DNA of 64,000 bases from Leptotrichia wadei (GCF_007990445.1 NZ_AP019841.1:434001-498000), one strand, 5' to 3'. Positions 19,053 to 28,957 are shown, counted from the first letter of the stretch. Notes: generated by a model not told the origin, from the letters alone. Numbers and translations are program-made.

Positions 19053-19934
19053 TTATTTGTTATTATTTTCATTATTATCTTCATTTTTTTTTGAAGATTC
19101 TAAATTATTGAAGACATTAATTAAGCTGTCTGAATCAACATCATAGTAGATGTCATCATTAAAATAATTATTTTCTTCTATGTTAGAATTTTCAATTTTT
19201 CCAATTTCCTGATCAGCATTATTAGATTTTTGTGATATATTTTTTAGAATATTTTGAGAAATATTATCGGTATTTTCTTCGTTATTTTGAACATAAGGGT
19301 TTTGATTTTGAGATTTCTTTTTTTTCTCCTTTTTGGCTTCTTTATTTTCATCAGCCTCATTAATTATGAAAATCGAGTCAAAAATTACAAAGAAGTCATT
19401 AATTGCAGAACTTTCCTTTTCTGTTTTTAACATAAGAATAGTACCTTCTAATAAAGCAATTAAAATTCTTGCTATTGTTTCAGGGACAATCTTATCATAT
19501 TTTTCAGGAAAAGCATATTTTAATGTTGTTATAAAAAATGAAAATCTAAGTTCGATTTTTTTGTATGATTTTACAAGCTCCTCACGGATATTTTTGTTAA
19601 TATCAGATAGTTCAAGAGCTAGATTTCCAAGCGGACTTCCTCCGTGAAATTTGTTATTTTCAATGTTTTCAAAATATTTTTCAAAAAAATAGTGAAATTT
19701 TTGAATTGACAAGTCATCTACATTATTGTTGAAAAAATTTATAAGATTTTCAGTATGATATTTTATAACAGCAATAAGAAGTTCTTCCTTGCTGGAAAAA
19801 AATTTATAGAAAATATCATTAGGCATTTCACAAGCCTTAAAAATATCGGTTAATTCCGTGTTTTTGTAGCCTTTGTAATAAAAAAGCTTTGCACTTTGCT
19901 GTATTATAAAATTTTTGCTATATTTTTTAGTCAT
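19053..19934 (-). CDS. TetR/AcrR family transcriptional regulator with low-complexity tail
   Basis: DNA-binding repressor, about 293 aa from ATG at 19934 (MTKKYSKNFIIQQSAKLFYYKGY) preceded by AAAGAGG; the frame extends 20 codons upstream without a better site. The TetR helix-turn-helix (ELTDIFKACEMPNDIFYKFF, then SSKEELL) covers residues 5-52 and the ligand-binding helices run to about 190. The last 90 residues are unusual: K, then N/E/D-rich low complexity (for example EKKKKSQNQNPYVQNNEEN). It is divergent from the patB-like gene, 104 nt apart, so regulation of that gene is a fair guess; the effector is unknown. Confidence 0.82.
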   Translation of the reverse strand: MTKKYSKNFIIQQSAKLFYYKGYKNTELTDIFKACEMPNDIFYKFFSSKEELLIAVIKYHTENLINFFNNNVDDLSIQKFHYFFEKYFENIENNKFHGGSPLGNLALELSDINKNIREELVKSYKKIELRFSFFITTLKYAFPEKYDKIVPETIARILIALLEGTILMLKTEKESSAINDFFVIFDSIFIINEADENKEAKKEKKKKSQNQNPYVQNNEENTDNISQNILKNISQKSNNADQEIGKIENSNIEENNYFNDDIYYDVDSDSLINVFNNLESSKKNEDNNENNNK

Positions 19935-20038
19935 TAAATTTACCTCTTTACAGTATTTTGTATATATTTTATAATTTAATTTGAGGATTGTCAATAAAAA
20001 TAATTAAAAACTATAAATAAATAAAAGGATGTGATTTT

Positions 20039-21241
20039 ATGAAATACAATTTTGATGAAATTATTGACAGAAAGAGCAATCATTCTGTAAAATACAATGA
20101 ACTTATGAGAAAATTTGGAGTAGATGATGTAATTCCGCTTTGGATTGCAGATATGGACTTTAAGACAGCGCAGCCCATAATCGATGCTCTTGAAAAAAAA
20201 GCTCAGCACGGAATTTTTGGATATGTTTACCGTCCTGACGAATATTTTGAGTCATTTATAAATTGGCAAAAGAGAAGATTTGGATGGGAACCAATAAAAG
20301 AACTGCTTAGTTTTAGTATTGGAGTTGTTCCGACATTAGGATCATTAATACAGCTTTTTTCTGAAAAGGGTGACAAAATTTTAATACAGACGCCTGTTTA
20401 TTCAGAATTTTATGATATTAGTGAAGATAATGCAAGAATTATTATCGAAAATAAATTTATTGAAAAAAATGGAGAATACTCGCTTGATTTGGAAGATTTG
20501 GAAAATAAATTAAAAGAAAATCCAAAATTATTTATTTTCTGTAATCCTCACAATCCTTTAGGACATGTGTGGACACATGAAGAATTAGAGGCAATTGGGA
20601 ATTTGTGCATAAAATATAAAGTTCCTGTAATTTCAGATGAAATTCATGCTGACTTGACATTGTGGGATAACAAGCATATTCCAATGGCAAGTGTCTCTGA
20701 AGAAATTAGACAAAATACGATAACTTGTACTTCGACAGGAAAAGCCTTTAACCTTGCTGGTCTTCAAAGTGCCACAATAATTTTCAATAATTTGGAAGTA
20801 AAAGCCAAATTTGACAGATTTTGGAAGGATTTGGAAGTTCATAGAAATAATCCGTTTAATTTAGTTGCTACAATTGCGGCCTATTCTGATGGTGGAGAGG
20901 AATATTTAAAGCAATTAAAGAAATATTTGGAAAATAATATTTTATTTTTAAATAATTTCTTTAAGGAATATATTCCAGAAATTACGCCAAATATTCCGCA
21001 AGCAACATATTTAGTATGGCTAGACTGCAGAAAATTATGTGAAAAGTTTGGATTTAATCAGGAACAGCTTGAAAAATTTATGCTGACAAAGGCAAAATTG
21101 GGATTAAATGAAGGGCGAGTATATCAAAGGGGATTAGAAGGATTTATGAGATTAAATACAGCTTGTCCTAGAGCAGTTTTAGAAAAAGCGTTAAATCAGT
21201 TAAAAGATGCAATTTCAAATGAAAATAAAAAATTAAAATAA
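20039..21241 (+). CDS. MalY/PatB family PLP-dependent cystathionine beta-lyase
   Basis: Fold-type I PLP enzyme, probably a C-S beta-lyase acting on cystathionine or cysteine conjugates, 400 aa. The signature N terminus FDEIIDRKSNHSVKYN and LWIADMDFKTAQPI matches MalY/PatB. FCNPHNPLGHVW, VISDEIHADL and TSTGKAFNLAGLQ (the PLP lysine is the K of STGKAF) are intact, as is the C-terminal FMRLNTACPR substrate-carboxylate Arg. In oral anaerobes this class can release H2S from cysteine. AAGGATGTG ribosome site; divergent from the TetR gene. Confidence 0.9.
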   Translation: MKYNFDEIIDRKSNHSVKYNELMRKFGVDDVIPLWIADMDFKTAQPIIDALEKKAQHGIFGYVYRPDEYFESFINWQKRRFGWEPIKELLSFSIGVVPTLGSLIQLFSEKGDKILIQTPVYSEFYDISEDNARIIIENKFIEKNGEYSLDLEDLENKLKENPKLFIFCNPHNPLGHVWTHEELEAIGNLCIKYKVPVISDEIHADLTLWDNKHIPMASVSEEIRQNTITCTSTGKAFNLAGLQSATIIFNNLEVKAKFDRFWKDLEVHRNNPFNLVATIAAYSDGGEEYLKQLKKYLENNILFLNNFFKEYIPEITPNIPQATYLVWLDCRKLCEKFGFNQEQLEKFMLTKAKLGLNEGRVYQRGLEGFMRLNTACPRAVLEKALNQLKDAISNENKKLK

Positions 21242-21468
21242 AATAATTTTATTAATAATTACATACACCTACACCTTAATAAGTAACTACAAAGGAATAA
21301 TTAAGTAATTTCTATTTATTAGCCTGTATAATTACAACATACAATTATGACAATACATGAAAATTATAAAAAAACCGATTGTTATGATGGAATAGAAACG
21401 AAAAAGTAAATATATGGACAATTTTATAGTTGTTGCCACTTATAAAGTAAAGGAGGTGTATGTAATTT

Positions 21469-21972
21469 ATGGCAAACATTAAGGAAATTTATTTGGCTGG
21501 AGGTTGTTTCTGGGGTGTGGAAAAGTTTTTTAAAATGGCTCCAGGTGTTATTAAAACATCAGTTGGCTATGCAAACGGACAAACTCTAGATACTAATTAT
21601 GATATTCTAAAAATGACTGATCACGTTGAAACTGTGCATATAACGTACGATGCAGATCAAGTATCTCTAAATCAGCTTCTCAACTATTATTTCTCAATAA
21701 TTGACCCGACAAGTATTAATAGACAGGGACTTGATGAAGGTCGACAATATAGAACTGGAATTTATTATGTGGATAAAGATGAATTAAATACAATAAGGAC
21801 AAGGGTAGAAAATGAGCAGAACAGATATTCAAGAGAAATTCAAGTAGAAGTTAGGCCGTTAAAACATTATATCCTGGCTGAAGAATACCATCAAAATTAT
21901 TTAGATAAGAATCCTAATGGATATTGTCATCTGGATCTTGAAAATGCTATAAAAATTTTTTCAAAGGAATAA
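21469..21972 (+). CDS. msrA: Peptide methionine-S-sulfoxide reductase MsrA
   Basis: Repairs Met-S-oxide in proteins, cytoplasmic, 167 aa. The catalytic motif is GGCFWGVEKFF near residue 12 (Cys nucleophile). YDADQVSLNQLL, YYFSIIDPTS, QYRTGIYY and the terminal AEEYHQNYLDKNPNGYCH segment are conserved; the Cys in NGYCH may act as resolving residue. It is a stand-alone A-type enzyme with no fused MsrB. AAAGGAGGTG ribosome site. The 227-nt gap upstream contains a -10-like TATAAT but no clear -35. Confidence 0.95.
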   Translation: MANIKEIYLAGGCFWGVEKFFKMAPGVIKTSVGYANGQTLDTNYDILKMTDHVETVHITYDADQVSLNQLLNYYFSIIDPTSINRQGLDEGRQYRTGIYYVDKDELNTIRTRVENEQNRYSREIQVEVRPLKHYILAEEYHQNYLDKNPNGYCHLDLENAIKIFSKE

Positions 21973-21991
21973 AATAAGAGTATAAAATAAT

Positions 21992-22020
21992 AAGTCGGGA
22001 AATCCCGACTTTTGCTTTTT
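21992..22020 (+). terminator. Terminator of msrA
   Basis: Perfect stem AAGTCGGG/CCCGACTT, loop AAAT, followed by TTGCTTTTTT. Confidence 0.9.
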
Positions 22021-22073
22021 TTGATTTTATCTATTTTCCATTAGAATAATGGATTTGTTATGAATTTTAAGTA

Positions 22074-23972
22074 TTAATTGCTATTACTTGAATTACTTGA
22101 ATTACCTGAATTACCTGAATTTGATTTATTAGAATTTATAATATCTTTACTTAAAACAGAATATAAAAGATTTACATATCTCTTGGCTGCGTGAGGTTTT
22201 GGATGTGTTCCATCCTTGTAAAAATATTGCTGTTTTCCTTTTGAATATGAATACCAGTCGATTACTTTTATATTTGGATTTTCAGAACTTACTTTTTTAA
22301 TTTCTGCATTAACGCTATCTTGCCATGGGTCAGGCATAACTGTGTTTATAAAGTAAACGTCATGACCTTGCAACGTTTGTAAAACAGATTTCATATCCTT
22401 TTCAAAAATTGTACCATTTGTACCAAGAGCAATAACGACTATTTTTTTCAATTTTCCATTTTGAGCAAAATTCTTTAACATGTTTGGCAATTCATAAAAT
22501 TGGCGACCGACTTTTGTTTCTATAATGGCATTTGGATATTTTTTCTTCAAATCAAATTTTGTCATATGAAGTACCGAATCTCCAATAAACAATATTTCCC
22601 TTTCATCGTTTGGATATTTTTTCAAAATTTCATCTTGAATTTTAGATTCCGCTTCAATACTTTTTGAAGGTGTATTTAAAGCCGCCAGCAATTTATCTAT
22701 TGTCAGTTCTTCATTTTGGGAATTTTGTGCTGCTGCAGAAGCAGTATTTGCTGGAGTTTCCTTTTTATTTTCTTCCACGGCTGGAGTCTCCAAAGTTTTT
22801 TGCACTTCCTTCATTTCTTCCAGATCTTTATTTTCATAAACTGGAGAATATACTAAAATTGCAAGAATAACAGCTAAAACTGGATAGCTCGCATAATTTA
22901 TAGCTTTCTCATATTTCTTGCTATTTTTTTCAAGCAGAATATAGCATAGTTCTGAAATTACAATTAGAATAACAACTTGAATGAAAAATTTCTGCATATT
23001 TGAAAGTTTTGCCCATTTAAAATATTCACGTGTAAATATCATGATAGGGTATTGCCATAAATAGTACTGATACTGATGCTGTCCTAATCTTATAATTGGA
23101 TTAAAAATTTTTGGATGTTTTGAAAGACTGAATTTCTGTAATTCTGGCTTTGAAAATAGCAAGATTGTAAATCCAATTAAAATACTGGCTAAAAACATCA
23201 ATCCGTAATAGTTATAGGCATTTCTGTAATCTATTCCAAAAGAAAAGAAAATAAGAGATGCTAAACCAAGTATTCCTAAAATAAATACAATTTTCTTCTC
23301 GATTTTATTTGTGATTTCCCTATTTGCATAAAAACAAGCTATTCCAGCAGGAATGAAAAATGCAAATGCACGAGTGTCGGTTCCATAATATATTCTTGAA
23401 AAATCTGCTCCTTCTGGAGAATTTGAAGTTACATAAAATACATAAGCCATCATTAAACCTGAAGCTGTCCCAATTACCAAAAGAACAATACCGATTATGT
23501 TATTTTTTAATTTAAGTTTTTTCAATCCTTGAATTAAAATTGGAAAAAATACATACATTTGAGTCAAAAAGGATAATGCCCAAACATGAGTAAGCGGTAA
23601 AATAATTCCAAAGCTATCAAAATAGGACATTTTTGAAAAAATTTGATAAATATTATTTAGTCCTAATATTGAAAATAATGCGCTGTATTTATACTTATCT
23701 TCAAGTCCATTATTTACGAAATATAATGCTATAGTTGAAATTAAGATAACAATTAAAAGGCTTGGGTAAATCTTTTTTAATCTTCGATTAATTACAGAAA
23801 ATATTGAAAAATCTCTTGAAAGCAGACCGCCAGTTACCAAATATCCGCTTAATGCAAAAAATATAACAACTCCAATATAAGTTCCCTTGTAGGAAAACCA
23901 GTGATAGACACAAATAAGAACAAGTGCAACTGCCCTTAATATGTCAAGACTTTGTATTCTTTGTTTTTTCAT
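22074..23972 (-). CDS. OatA-like membrane O-acyltransferase with C-terminal SGNH domain
   Basis: Integral membrane protein, 632 aa. Residues 1-370 form an acyltransferase-3 domain with about ten membrane helices, starting RIQSLDILRAVALVLICVYH (catalytic His after VLI) and FFALSGYLVTG. An A/E/K/N-rich linker follows (about 385-430), then a periplasmic SGNH esterase-like domain (ILFIGDSVLHM block I; VIALGTNGT block III; KDGTHPKPHAAKRY block V with the Asp-x-x-His). This architecture acetylates cell-wall or surface glycans; in OatA the target is peptidoglycan MurNAc. The gene ends in an S/G/N repeat tail. It lies next to a second SGNH gene. Confidence 0.9.
   Translation of the reverse strand: MKKQRIQSLDILRAVALVLICVYHWFSYKGTYIGVVIFFALSGYLVTGGLLSRDFSIFSVINRRLKKIYPSLLIVILISTIALYFVNNGLEDKYKYSALFSILGLNNIYQIFSKMSYFDSFGIILPLTHVWALSFLTQMYVFFPILIQGLKKLKLKNNIIGIVLLVIGTASGLMMAYVFYVTSNSPEGADFSRIYYGTDTRAFAFFIPAGIACFYANREITNKIEKKIVFILGILGLASLIFFSFGIDYRNAYNYYGLMFLASILIGFTILLFSKPELQKFSLSKHPKIFNPIIRLGQHQYQYYLWQYPIMIFTREYFKWAKLSNMQKFFIQVVILIVISELCYILLEKNSKKYEKAINYASYPVLAVILAILVYSPVYENKDLEEMKEVQKTLETPAVEENKKETPANTASAAAQNSQNEELTIDKLLAALNTPSKSIEAESKIQDEILKKYPNDEREILFIGDSVLHMTKFDLKKKYPNAIIETKVGRQFYELPNMLKNFAQNGKLKKIVVIALGTNGTIFEKDMKSVLQTLQGHDVYFINTVMPDPWQDSVNAEIKKVSSENPNIKVIDWYSYSKGKQQYFYKDGTHPKPHAAKRYVNLLYSVLSKDIINSNKSNSGNSGNSSNSSNSN
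22084..22119 (-). repeat. Four 9-bp tandem repeats in the acyltransferase 3' end
   Basis: Units TTACTTGAA x2 then TTACCTGAA x2, encoding the SGN/SSN tail on the minus strand. A 9-bp unit keeps frame, so slippage would only change tail length. Confidence 0.85.
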
Positions 23973-24200
23973 AAATAAAAAAATTCCTTTCTTTTTTTCT
24001 TTCTTTAAATATAATTTATTTGATTTATATAATATTAAAATTTTTAGTGCTAAAAAAAATTAATATTGAAAAAAACTACCTTAAAACAAACATTAGAAAT
24101 TGTTAAATCTATTTTTGTGATAGCTCAACTATTTAAGTTTGAAATTAAAGCAGTTTTTGAAATTTTGTAATTAAATTATGAATATTTTGGAATTATGAAA

Positions 24201-24884
24201 TTAATAGTTTTTTATTGTATCTTTTGTTAAATTTCTCAAGTCTATTATTTTTTCACTATTTCCATCATTATTTTGTGGATTTGAAGGATTATTTTTCAAA
24301 GAATCATTATTTTTTGTATCCTTATTTTCTTCTTCTTTATTTTCTTCAAGATAATGTTTTTTAATTTCATTTGTTAAAAAGTCTGCATAATATCTTTGTC
24401 CTTTATCATTTGGATGAGTTCTGTCCTTGTAAAAATATTGATTTTTACCTTTTGCGTAAGAATACCAGTCTATAAGATAGGCATTTGGATATTGAGCAAC
24501 TTTTTCCTTAAGTTTTTTGTTTACTTCCTGTTCCCATGGATCTTTATGTGCAGTATTCATAAAGAATACATCTTTCCCATTTGCCATTTTCATAACATAG
24601 TCAAAATCTTTATCTGTAAATTTTCCATTTGTTCCAAGGTGAACAACTAACGTAGTTTTCAACTTTCCATTTTCAACTAATTTTGTAACAATTCCTGGAA
24701 GTGTTGAAAATTGACGTGAAATTTTTGTGTCAAAATATGGATTTTTAAAATTAGGAGCAATATACTGCTTACTGCTATCCATTATTGAATCTCCTACAAA
24801 TACAATATCTTCTGGAACTTCGCCAGCAACAATAATTCCAGAACCAAAAATTAATACAACTAGCATAAATAAAATTTTTTTCAT
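24201..24884 (-). CDS. Secreted SGNH-domain hydrolase-like protein
   Basis: 227 aa with a cleavable signal peptide (MKKILFMLVVLIFGSGIIVAG). The mature SGNH domain has VFVGDSIMDSS (block I Ser), VHLGTNGKFTDKD (block III Asn) and YKDRTHPNDKGQRYY (block V Asp/His). It is clearly paralogous to the C-terminal domain of the neighbouring OatA-like protein: DWYSYAKGKNQYFYKD here versus DWYSYSKGKQQYFYKD there. It could act as a detached esterase or acyl acceptor domain for the same glycan. C-terminal tail is N/K/E-rich. AAAAGGGAG ribosome site. Confidence 0.85.
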   Translation of the reverse strand: MKKILFMLVVLIFGSGIIVAGEVPEDIVFVGDSIMDSSKQYIAPNFKNPYFDTKISRQFSTLPGIVTKLVENGKLKTTLVVHLGTNGKFTDKDFDYVMKMANGKDVFFMNTAHKDPWEQEVNKKLKEKVAQYPNAYLIDWYSYAKGKNQYFYKDRTHPNDKGQRYYADFLTNEIKKHYLEENKEEENKDTKNNDSLKNNPSNPQNNDGNSEKIIDLRNLTKDTIKNY

Positions 24885-25000
24885 AAAATTTCTCCCTTTT
24901 TATATTTTAAATTATAAGTTATTATAAAATATAATTTTACTTTTGTCAAATATTTAAAAAAATTTAGATTTCATTAATTATTATTTTAGAAAAACTAAAG

Positions 25001-25054
25001 ATAAAAAAGAAGAGGCTAACCTTTAATAAAGTTACCATTTAAAGATAGCCTCTC
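25001..25054 (-). terminator. Terminator of the glycogen phosphorylase gene
   Basis: Minus-strand stem AGAGGCTA/TAGCCTCT (25047-25054 with 25011-25018) followed on that strand by TCTTTTTTATC. Confidence 0.75.
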
Positions 25055-25066
25055 TACTTAAATTAA

Positions 25067-27331
25067 TTATTTAGTTTTCCAAATTTCATCTTCATATTGT
25101 GCAATTGTTCTATCTGATGAGAAGAACCCTGCTTTTGCCATATTGTTTATTACTTTTTTGTACCACAAGTCTTTGTTTTCATAATCTTTAAACATTCTTT
25201 CCTTTGTATTGCAGTAATCTGCAAAGTCAATTAAAGTCATAAACCAGTCTTTATTTATTAATTCATTTTGAAGTCTTTCCAATCTTTCTTTATTTCCAAC
25301 TTTAATTAATTCATCTGAAGTTATGAAATCAACTACTTCTTTAATTCCTTCTTGTTCATAGTAATCTTTTGAAACATAACCTGAAGTTTCATATAATTTT
25401 ATTATTTCATCACTTTGTTTTCCAAAAATATAAATATTTTCATCGCCTACAAGGTCATGAATTTCCACATTTGCTCCATCCATTGTTCCAAGTGTCAATG
25501 CTCCATTTAGCATGAATTTCATATTTCCAGTTCCGCTGGCTTCTTTTGAAGCAAGAGAGATTTGTTCTGAAATATCAGTTGCTGGAATAATTTTTTCAGC
25601 TAATCCTACATTATAGTTTTCAACTAGGTAAACATTTAAGTATTTGTTTACTTCTGGATCGTTGTTTATAATTTCTGATAGACAAAGTATCAAGTGGATT
25701 ATGTCTTGGGCAATAATGTAGGCTGGTGCAGCTTTTCCACCAAATAATACTGTTATTTTTGTTTCAGGCAATTTTCCATTTTTAATATCTAAATATTTTT
25801 TAATTACATATAAAGCGTTCATTTGTTGACGTTTATATTCGTGGAATCTTTTAATTTGAGTATCAATGATACTATTTTCATCTATAATGATTCCTTGTGT
25901 ATGTTTTAAGTATTTTTTCAATTTAATTTTATTTTCGTGTTTAATTTGCGCTAATTTTTCATATACATTTTTGTCATCTACAAATTTCAAAAGTTCCTTT
26001 AATTGTTCAGCATCTTTTAAATAATCTGTACCAATTAATTCTTTGAAGTAATCAGCCAAGTCTTCATTACAGCTTTCAAGCCATCTTCTAAATGTAATTC
26101 CATTTGTTTTATTATTGAATTTTTCAGGATAAATTTCATAGAAATCCTTAAGTTCACTATTTTTCAATATTTCAGTATGCAAATAAGCAACTCCATTTAC
26201 ACTTGAAGAAAAGTGAATATCCATATTTGCCATGTGAACTCTATTTTGATCATCTATAATTTGTACCTTTTTATTTGAATATTTATCTTTTATAATTTTA
26301 TCCAGTTTTTTTATAATTTCAACAATATTTGGCACAACTTCTTCCAAATAATCTAAAGGCCATTTTTCCAATGCTTCTGCCAAAATTGTATGATTTGTGT
26401 ATCCAGTCATTTTTGTTACAATTTCCACTGCCTCATCAAAAGAAATATTATGTTCTTCAGTCATGATACGAATTAATTCAGGAATTACCATACTTGGATG
26501 TGTATCATTAATTTGAACAAAAGCATAATCTGCTAAATCATGAATATTGCTTCCTTTTTCAGTTGCTTCAGCAATAATCAATCTTGCTGCATTTGATACC
26601 ATGAAATATTGTTGATAGATACGTAGCAATTCCCCTTTTTTTGTACTGTCATCAGGGTATAGGAATAATGTTAGATTTTTTTCAATATTTTCTTCATCGA
26701 ATGAAATACCATCTTTTATTAAATTATAGTCAATACTTTCAATGTCAAATAAATTTAAGTAATTTTTTGTATCTCTTTCATATCCTAAAATGTCAATTCT
26801 TTTTAATTTTGAATGTAAAGTGAAATTTTTGAATTTAACATCATATCCGATATTTGTATCTCTTAACCAGCTTTCATCTTCAATCCAGTAGTTTGCTTCA
26901 GCCTTTTGCTCATTATTTCTAAAAACTTGCTTGAATAATCCGCAATGATAGTTAAGTCCAACTCCTTCTCCATTAATTCCCAAAGTTGACATTGAATCAA
27001 CGAAACAAGAAGCAAGTCTTCCAAGTCCACCATTTCCCAATGAAGGTTCTGTTTCAACTTCTTCCACGTGGCTTAAATTTTTTCCTGCAGCCTTCAATTC
27101 ATCTCTAACTTCTTTATAAATTCCCAAGTTAATCAAGTTGTTTGATAATAATTTTCCAATTAGAAATTCTGCAGAAATATAGTATATTTTCTTTTTAGAT
27201 TCATTTTTAGTTTTTTCATCTGCTCTTTCTTTAATATATTCAAGCAACTTATAGTAAATTTCTTGATTTGTCATTTCGCTTAATTGCTTTTCATTTTTTT
27301 TATTTAAAAAATCTGTAAATTTATAACTCAC
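25067..27331 (-). CDS. glgP: Glycogen/starch/alpha-glucan phosphorylase
   Basis: Cytoplasmic PLP enzyme releasing glucose-1-phosphate from glycogen or maltodextrin, 754 aa. The catalytic C-terminal block [20 protein letters not shown] contains the PLP-binding Lys (GNMK) and is followed by [26 protein letters not shown] and the KRIHEYKRQ-like segment (here [14 protein letters not shown]) are intact. GTG start with GGAG about 13 nt upstream. It is somewhat shorter at the N terminus than animal enzymes, lacking the phosphorylation segment, as usual for bacteria. It pairs functionally with the GH57 branching enzyme at 58836. Confidence 0.95.
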   Translation of the reverse strand: MSYKFTDFLNKKNEKQLSEMTNQEIYYKLLEYIKERADEKTKNESKKKIYYISAEFLIGKLLSNNLINLGIYKEVRDELKAAGKNLSHVEEVETEPSLGNGGLGRLASCFVDSMSTLGINGEGVGLNYHCGLFKQVFRNNEQKAEANYWIEDESWLRDTNIGYDVKFKNFTLHSKLKRIDILGYERDTKNYLNLFDIESIDYNLIKDGISFDEENIEKNLTLFLYPDDSTKKGELLRIYQQYFMVSNAARLIIAEATEKGSNIHDLADYAFVQINDTHPSMVIPELIRIMTEEHNISFDEAVEIVTKMTGYTNHTILAEALEKWPLDYLEEVVPNIVEIIKKLDKIIKDKYSNKKVQIIDDQNRVHMANMDIHFSSSVNGVAYLHTEILKNSELKDFYEIYPEKFNNKTNGITFRRWLESCNEDLADYFKELIGTDYLKDAEQLKELLKFVDDKNVYEKLAQIKHENKIKLKKYLKHTQGIIIDENSIIDTQIKRFHEYKRQQMNALYVIKKYLDIKNGKLPETKITVLFGGKAAPAYIIAQDIIHLILCLSEIINNDPEVNKYLNVYLVENYNVGLAEKIIPATDISEQISLASKEASGTGNMKFMLNGALTLGTMDGANVEIHDLVGDENIYIFGKQSDEIIKLYETSGYVSKDYYEQEGIKEVVDFITSDELIKVGNKERLERLQNELINKDWFMTLIDFADYCNTKERMFKDYENKDLWYKKVINNMAKAGFFSSDRTIAQYEDEIWKTK

Positions 27332-27496
27332 TGTCTTAAATTGTCTCCTTTTAAATTTTATTTTTATTTTATAATATTTTTTTATATCATTTAAACTGCT
27401 TCAAAATTGGAAAACTAAAATTAATGAACCTATAGCTTGAGTATCCATTCATAATTTTTGTATCCAATTTTAAAGTTGTTTTACTATGTTGATCCT

Positions 27497-27525
27497 ATTA
27501 TATAACTATTTTTTTAATTTGTCAA
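27497..27525 (-). promoter_or_regulatory. Consensus promoter of glgP
   Basis: Minus strand TTGACA (27520-27525), 17-nt spacer, TATAAT (27497-27502): a perfect consensus. The leader to the GTG at 27331 is about 160 nt of A/T-rich sequence. Confidence 0.85.
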
Positions 27526-27526
27526 G

Positions 27527-27542
27527 ACATTTACGTAAATGT
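27527..27542. promoter_or_regulatory. 16-bp perfect palindrome, probable operator
   Basis: ACATTTACGTAAATGT reads the same on both strands and abuts the glgP -35 box. The position and symmetry suggest a dimeric regulator site; the regulator is not identified and the core (ACGT) is not the classical cre core. Confidence 0.55.
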
Positions 27543-27607
27543 AGACAAAAGGCTTAAAATATAACTTAATAAGTATCTTTACAAAAAATTTTTTTTTAAA
27601 ATATCAA

Positions 27608-27641
27608 AAAAAAATAAAAAAACCCAGAAAAATTTCTGAGT
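27608..27641 (-). terminator. Terminator of rnpB
   Basis: Minus strand stem ACTCAGAAA/TTTCTGGGT followed by a run of seven T. Confidence 0.85.
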
Positions 27642-27644
27642 CTT

Positions 27645-28001
27645 ATAGGCTTTGGTATAAGCCGGATTCTGTATTAGTTAATCATTTATCTAAATCAATA
27701 ATTGCTTATGGATTTTAGCGAGCTACCAATCAAGCCAAGACGGGCCGTCTCTTAACAGCTTTCTGCTTGCCCTTGCTTTGAGAGGGGTTTACCTAGCTGA
27801 TTTAATCTCTTAAATCACTGGTAGTCTCTTACACTACCTTTTCACCCTTACCTGAAAAAAATCAGGCGGTTTCTTTTCTGTGGCACTTTCCTTAGGATTT
27901 CTCCCAGCAGCCGTTAGCTGCCTCTCTTGCCCTGCAAAGTCCAGACTTTCCTCTTAAAAATTTTTGTTCTAAAAATTCTCAAGCGATTAACTCCAAAACC
28001 T
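27645..28001 (-). ncRNA. rnpB: RNase P RNA
   Basis: Catalytic RNA that trims tRNA 5' leaders, minus strand. The 5' region contains GAGGAAAGTCTGGACT, the hallmark P4/J3-4 segment; the middle has CAGGTAAGGGTGAAAAGGT (CR-II/III region), and the 3' end has ACAGAATCCGGCTTAT, pairing region P4 and P1. Terminal helix P1 forms between GGTTTTGG (27993-28000) and CCAAAGCC (27648-27655). Its own promoter and terminator flank it. Length about 357 nt is normal. Ends are accurate to within a few bases. Confidence 0.95.
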
Positions 28002-28007
28002 GAATTT

Positions 28008-28037
28008 ATATTACCATTTTTTTGTTATATTTGTCAA
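28008..28037 (-). promoter_or_regulatory. Promoter of rnpB
   Basis: Minus strand TTGACA (28032-28037), 18-nt spacer, TAATAT (28008-28013), placing the start at about 28001. Confidence 0.8.
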
Positions 28038-28134
28038 TTTATTCTTTTATTTTATTTACTCAGAAAGAATTTGAAGAAACATAAATTTTTTATCAGTTAT
28101 ATTGAAAAAAATAGTGGCAGAAAAATTAAAAAAT

Positions 28135-28163
28135 TTGAAATATTTTCTTGCTTGTGATATAAT
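28135..28163 (+). promoter_or_regulatory. Promoter of the DUF3298 gene
   Basis: TTGAAA (28135-28140), 17-nt spacer, TATAAT (28158-28163), about 45 nt before the ATG. Confidence 0.8.
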
Positions 28164-28210
28164 AAGACAGGTTTTAATAATTAGAAAAAAATTTTGAGGT
28201 GATTATAAAA

Positions 28211-28870
28211 ATGAAAAAATTAACATTATTTTTTATGGCATTGCTTGTATTTAATGTGTCATTTGCAAAGGAAAAGGAAAAGATTGATACGACTTTTACA
28301 TTTCAAGGGTATTCTCCAACATCAAGCAGCAGTATAAAGGTCAGTCCTAGAACAAAAATTACGAAGAACTCAAAAATTTCTTATCCATCGTTTATAGGTG
28401 GCGCAAATTCTGATATTGTTAAGAATATGAATGCAATTATGGAAAACTTTATTTCAAGATATAAATCCACAAAGCATGTATCATATAGTACTTCTTATGA
28501 AGTTACAGCGGAAAATAGTTTATTTTTAAGCGTTTTGTTTACAATTAACTTAACAGATAACGATACAGGACAAAAGACAGTTCTTCATAATGCAATATCT
28601 TATAACTTAAAAAGTGGTAAACAATTGCAACTTAAAGATTTATTTGTAGATGGATTTAATAGTGAACTGACAGATGTTGTAAATTCAAGATTTAAACAGT
28701 TTGGACTTCCACAAATTGATAAACTTGATGATATTGACAGACAACAAAGTTTCTATTTGGAAAACGATGCTCTTGTCTTGATTTTCAATAAAGGGGAAGC
28801 TTCTAACTTTGCTGATGGAGAAGTTTATATTCCATTCTTGCTTACAGACTTGATTGGTCTTTTGCGATAA
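28211..28870 (+). CDS. Exported DUF3298 (RsiV-like) protein
   Basis: Secreted or periplasmic protein, 219 aa from ATG 28211 (MKKLTLFFMALLVFNVSFAK signal peptide) with GAGGTG about 10 nt upstream; the in-frame GTG at 28199 lies in that site. Mature part: KISYPSFIGGANSDIVKNMN, then the DUF3298-type core SYNLKSGKQLQLKDLF and a final VYIPFLLTDLIGLL. The family occurs in RsiV anti-sigma factors (lysozyme binding) and PdaC-like proteins. Here no catalytic or transmembrane domain is attached, so the role is unknown. Monocistronic. Confidence 0.8.
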   Translation: MKKLTLFFMALLVFNVSFAKEKEKIDTTFTFQGYSPTSSSSIKVSPRTKITKNSKISYPSFIGGANSDIVKNMNAIMENFISRYKSTKHVSYSTSYEVTAENSLFLSVLFTINLTDNDTGQKTVLHNAISYNLKSGKQLQLKDLFVDGFNSELTDVVNSRFKQFGLPQIDKLDDIDRQQSFYLENDALVLIFNKGEASNFADGEVYIPFLLTDLIGLLR

Positions 28871-28893
28871 TTTACATAGAAAATATATATAAA

Positions 28894-28938
28894 AATACAC
28901 TAAAAATAATTTACTTTAATTATGATAGTGTATTTTTT
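28894..28938 (+). terminator. Terminator of the DUF3298 gene
   Basis: Stem AATACACTA/TAGTGTATT (28894-28902 with 28926-28934) followed by TTTTT. Confidence 0.8.
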
Positions 28939-28957
28939 TATATTTTTGTATATAAAC

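Noticed and set aside
27927-28157. Plus-strand 76-codon frame
   Set aside because: Runs antisense across the 5' end of rnpB and its promoter; composition follows the RNA gene.
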